DNA of 6,738 nt, taken from positions 1 to 6,738 of the forward strand of contig JAAFHE010000087.1 in NCBI GenBank assembly GCA_013298265.1. The letters are read 5' to 3'. Within the stretch, counting starts at the first letter, position 1. Every line of letters begins with the position of its first letter. This DNA is from Lysobacterales bacterium (GTDB taxonomy: Bacteria > Pseudomonadota > Gammaproteobacteria > Xanthomonadales > Rhodanobacteraceae). Below, piece after piece: positions 5,497-6,738 of the stretch. Both the position numbers and the translations under genes were made by a program. The notes below the pieces were generated by a model that made no database searches, was not told the origin of the DNA, and worked only from the letters and a program-made list of their open reading frames with translations.

Positions 5497-6036
5497 ATGC
5501 GCCCACAGCTCGGATTTCTGGTCGCCGTTTGGGCGGTTGCAGCGACTGGTCATGATGTACAGCACAGAAACACGCCATCCCCGCACGTTCACGGGACCGC
5601 GGAGCTGCAGATCGTGCTTGAGGAAACCGGCGTGACCGCACAGCTGCGTATCGCAGGCATGAGCGCGGTCGGTTTCGAACGCGCACCCCGTTCCGCGGCC
5701 GAACGCGGACGTCTCGACCGCTTCCGCTCAGCGATTGTCAGCGCCGGCTGGCTGGTGTTTCCCGCGTCGGCCGGCTGCCAGCTGTTCGGCAGCGATGTGT
5801 TGGCGCCTGGTTTTGAGGAAACGCCGCCGGACGCAGAAACGCACAACGAGCACGCAGAGATTCGTGCAACGCTGCGTTACCGATGCGCCAACGGCAGCAG
5901 CGTGTCCGAACTTTCGGTGAACCTGTTCGATTCAGCGCAGGAACTGGAGACTGTCAGTGTGGAATGGGTCACGCCGCTCAGTCAGGGCAGCGCGGTGGTG
6001 GGACGCAGGCAGCAGCGTGTGAGTCTCGCGCCGTGA
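5497..6036 (+). CDS. zrgA: ZrgA-like zinc-binding exported protein (DUF2796)
   Basis: The 179-residue protein starts at the ATG at 5497. An upstream in-frame GTG falls in the Zur palindrome and is rejected. A short signal peptide is likely (MRPQLGFLVAVWAVAATG). The mature N-terminus shows the family hallmark PHVHGTAELQIVLE (29-42), followed by VGFERAPRSAAER (58-70), C94, a short acidic and histidine loop ETHNEHAE (114-121), YRC (128-130, C130) and a C-terminal LFDSAQELETVSVEWVTPLSQG. C94 and C130 probably form a disulphide. H19, H23, H30, H32, H116 and H119 are likely zinc ligands. ZrgA-type proteins are periplasmic partners of an ABC system induced by zinc limitation in Vibrio and, as the PA4063-type protein, in Pseudomonas aeruginosa. 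The next gene, an ABC ATPase, overlaps by 4 bp, which matches that arrangement. The central His-rich linker of many relatives is unusually short. Confidence 0.88.
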   Translation: MRPQLGFLVAVWAVAATGHDVQHRNTPSPHVHGTAELQIVLEETGVTAQLRIAGMSAVGFERAPRSAAERGRLDRFRSAIVSAGWLVFPASAGCQLFGSDVLAPGFEETPPDAETHNEHAEIRATLRYRCANGSSVSELSVNLFDSAQELETVSVEWVTPLSQGSAVVGRRQQRVSLAP

Positions 6037-6738
6037 AGTCGCCGGTTTCACTGGTTCGTAACGCCCTGCTCGAAGTGCATGACCTGACTTTCGCCTGGCC
6101 GGGGCAAGAAGCCATCCTGGACGTCCCCGCGTTTCACCTCGATACCCGCGAGCATGTGTTCCTGCATGGCCCAAGCGGCAGCGGCAAGACGACGTTGCTC
6201 GGGCTGCTCGCGGGCGTACTTTGCCCGCAGAGCGGCACAGTGACGTTTCGCGACACCGTCATATCGTCGCTCTCGGCTTCCCGCCGTGACCGATGGCGCG
6301 CCGATCACATCGGCTACATTTTCCAGCAATTCAATTTGCTGCCGTATCTGACGGTCCTGGAGAACGTCCTGCTGCCGCTGAGGTTCTCGACGCGTGCGCG
6401 CCACCGCTATGAAAACCACGATCATGCCTCCACGCGGGCGCGGCATCTGATGCAGTCACTCGGTCTCGATCCTGCGGGAATCGCCGAAGCGCCCGTCGGT
6501 CGGCTCAGCGTAGGTCAGCAACAGCGGGTAGCCGCTGCGCGCGCCCTCGTCACGCAGCCGGACCTACTTATTGCCGACGAGCCCACGTCCTCGCTGGATG
6601 CGGATGCGCGTGGCCGCTTTCTGGCCTTGTTGTTCGATGCTTGCACCGCCAACGAGACCGCCGTCGTCTTCGTCAGTCACGACCTGACGCTGGCGGCCTT
6701 GTTCGATCGGACGGTGCGCCTGAGCGACATCAATCGGG
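6033..6738 (+). CDS. LolD/MacB-type ABC transporter ATP-binding protein, 3' end outside window
   Basis: A GTG at 6033 overlaps the ZrgA stop as GTGA, so the two are translationally coupled. The window gives 235 codons with no stop, close to the full length of LolD-like ATPases. Visible motifs are Walker A GPSGSGKT (46-53, K52), Q-loop FQQFN (97-101), signature LSVGQQQR (158-165), Walker B LLIADEP (178-184) with catalytic E183, D-loop SSLD (186-189) and H-loop VSHD (214-217, H216). All catalytic residues are present. The signature has V in place of the first G of LSGGQ. This type of ATPase pairs with an FtsX-like permease, expected just past the window end. In P. aeruginosa, genes PA4063-PA4066 have this kind of order and respond to zinc starvation. 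It probably powers a zinc-linked envelope system with ZrgA, but its substrate is unproven. Confidence 0.9.
   Translation, partial: MKSPVSLVRNALLEVHDLTFAWPGQEAILDVPAFHLDTREHVFLHGPSGSGKTTLLGLLAGVLCPQSGTVTFRDTVISSLSASRRDRWRADHIGYIFQQFNLLPYLTVLENVLLPLRFSTRARHRYENHDHASTRARHLMQSLGLDPAGIAEAPVGRLSVGQQQRVAAARALVTQPDLLIADEPTSSLDADARGRFLALLFDACTANETAVVFVSHDLTLAALFDRTVRLSDINR

Noticed and set aside
5009..5686. A 225-residue form of the MerC protein starting at 5686
   Set aside because: The added residues are the antisense of zrgA and a translation of the Zur palindrome. The ATG at 5449 gives a normal MerC-sized protein.

Overview
The window is GC-rich, densely coding proteobacterial DNA. The gene set (DUF3616, a Fur-family Zur, Tat-exported PhoD, MerC-domain protein, ZrgA/DUF2796 and a LolD-like ATPase) and the AT-rich Zur-type palindromes suggest a high-GC gammaproteobacterium, perhaps Xanthomonadales or a relative. 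That placement is inferred from gene content only.

Layout: (1) 1-957, the 3' part of a DUF3616 gene on +. (2) 958-1457, about 500 bp without a recognisable gene, holding a 177-bp MITE-like element with 18-bp terminal inverted repeats (one mismatch) and a TTAG target duplication. (3) 1458-3307, a minus-strand group read right to left: an ABC-2-type ATPase remnant broken at its P-loop, a frameshifted C-terminal scrap of a TonB-dependent receptor (ZnuD-like ending), an intact class I SAM methyltransferase, and an intact Zur-like Fur-family regulator. (4) 3335-3354, a Zur-box-like operator between that group and phoD. (5) 3396-4994, a complete Tat-exported PhoD-type phosphodiesterase/phosphatase on +. 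(6) 5009-5449, a MerC-domain membrane protein on -. (7) 5455-5476, a perfect 22-bp palindrome, the second Zur box. (8) 5497-6738, a ZrgA/DUF2796 zinc-binding exported protein that overlaps by 4 bp a LolD/MacB-type ABC ATPase running off the window end.

The two operators share 18 of 20 core bases and each sits between divergent genes, so all the genes from zur to the ABC ATPase can be read as one zinc-starvation (Zur) regulon. In this reading ZrgA and its ABC partner handle zinc in the envelope, MerC is a small membrane metal-handling protein, PhoD is a phosphatase that does not need zinc, and the minus-strand operon once carried an ABC-2 system and an outer-membrane receptor that have been deleted down to a scar. 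The regulator keeps its structural Cys4 zinc site and DNA-binding region but lacks most ligands of the regulatory zinc site known from E. coli Zur. This is the most unusual feature of the window.
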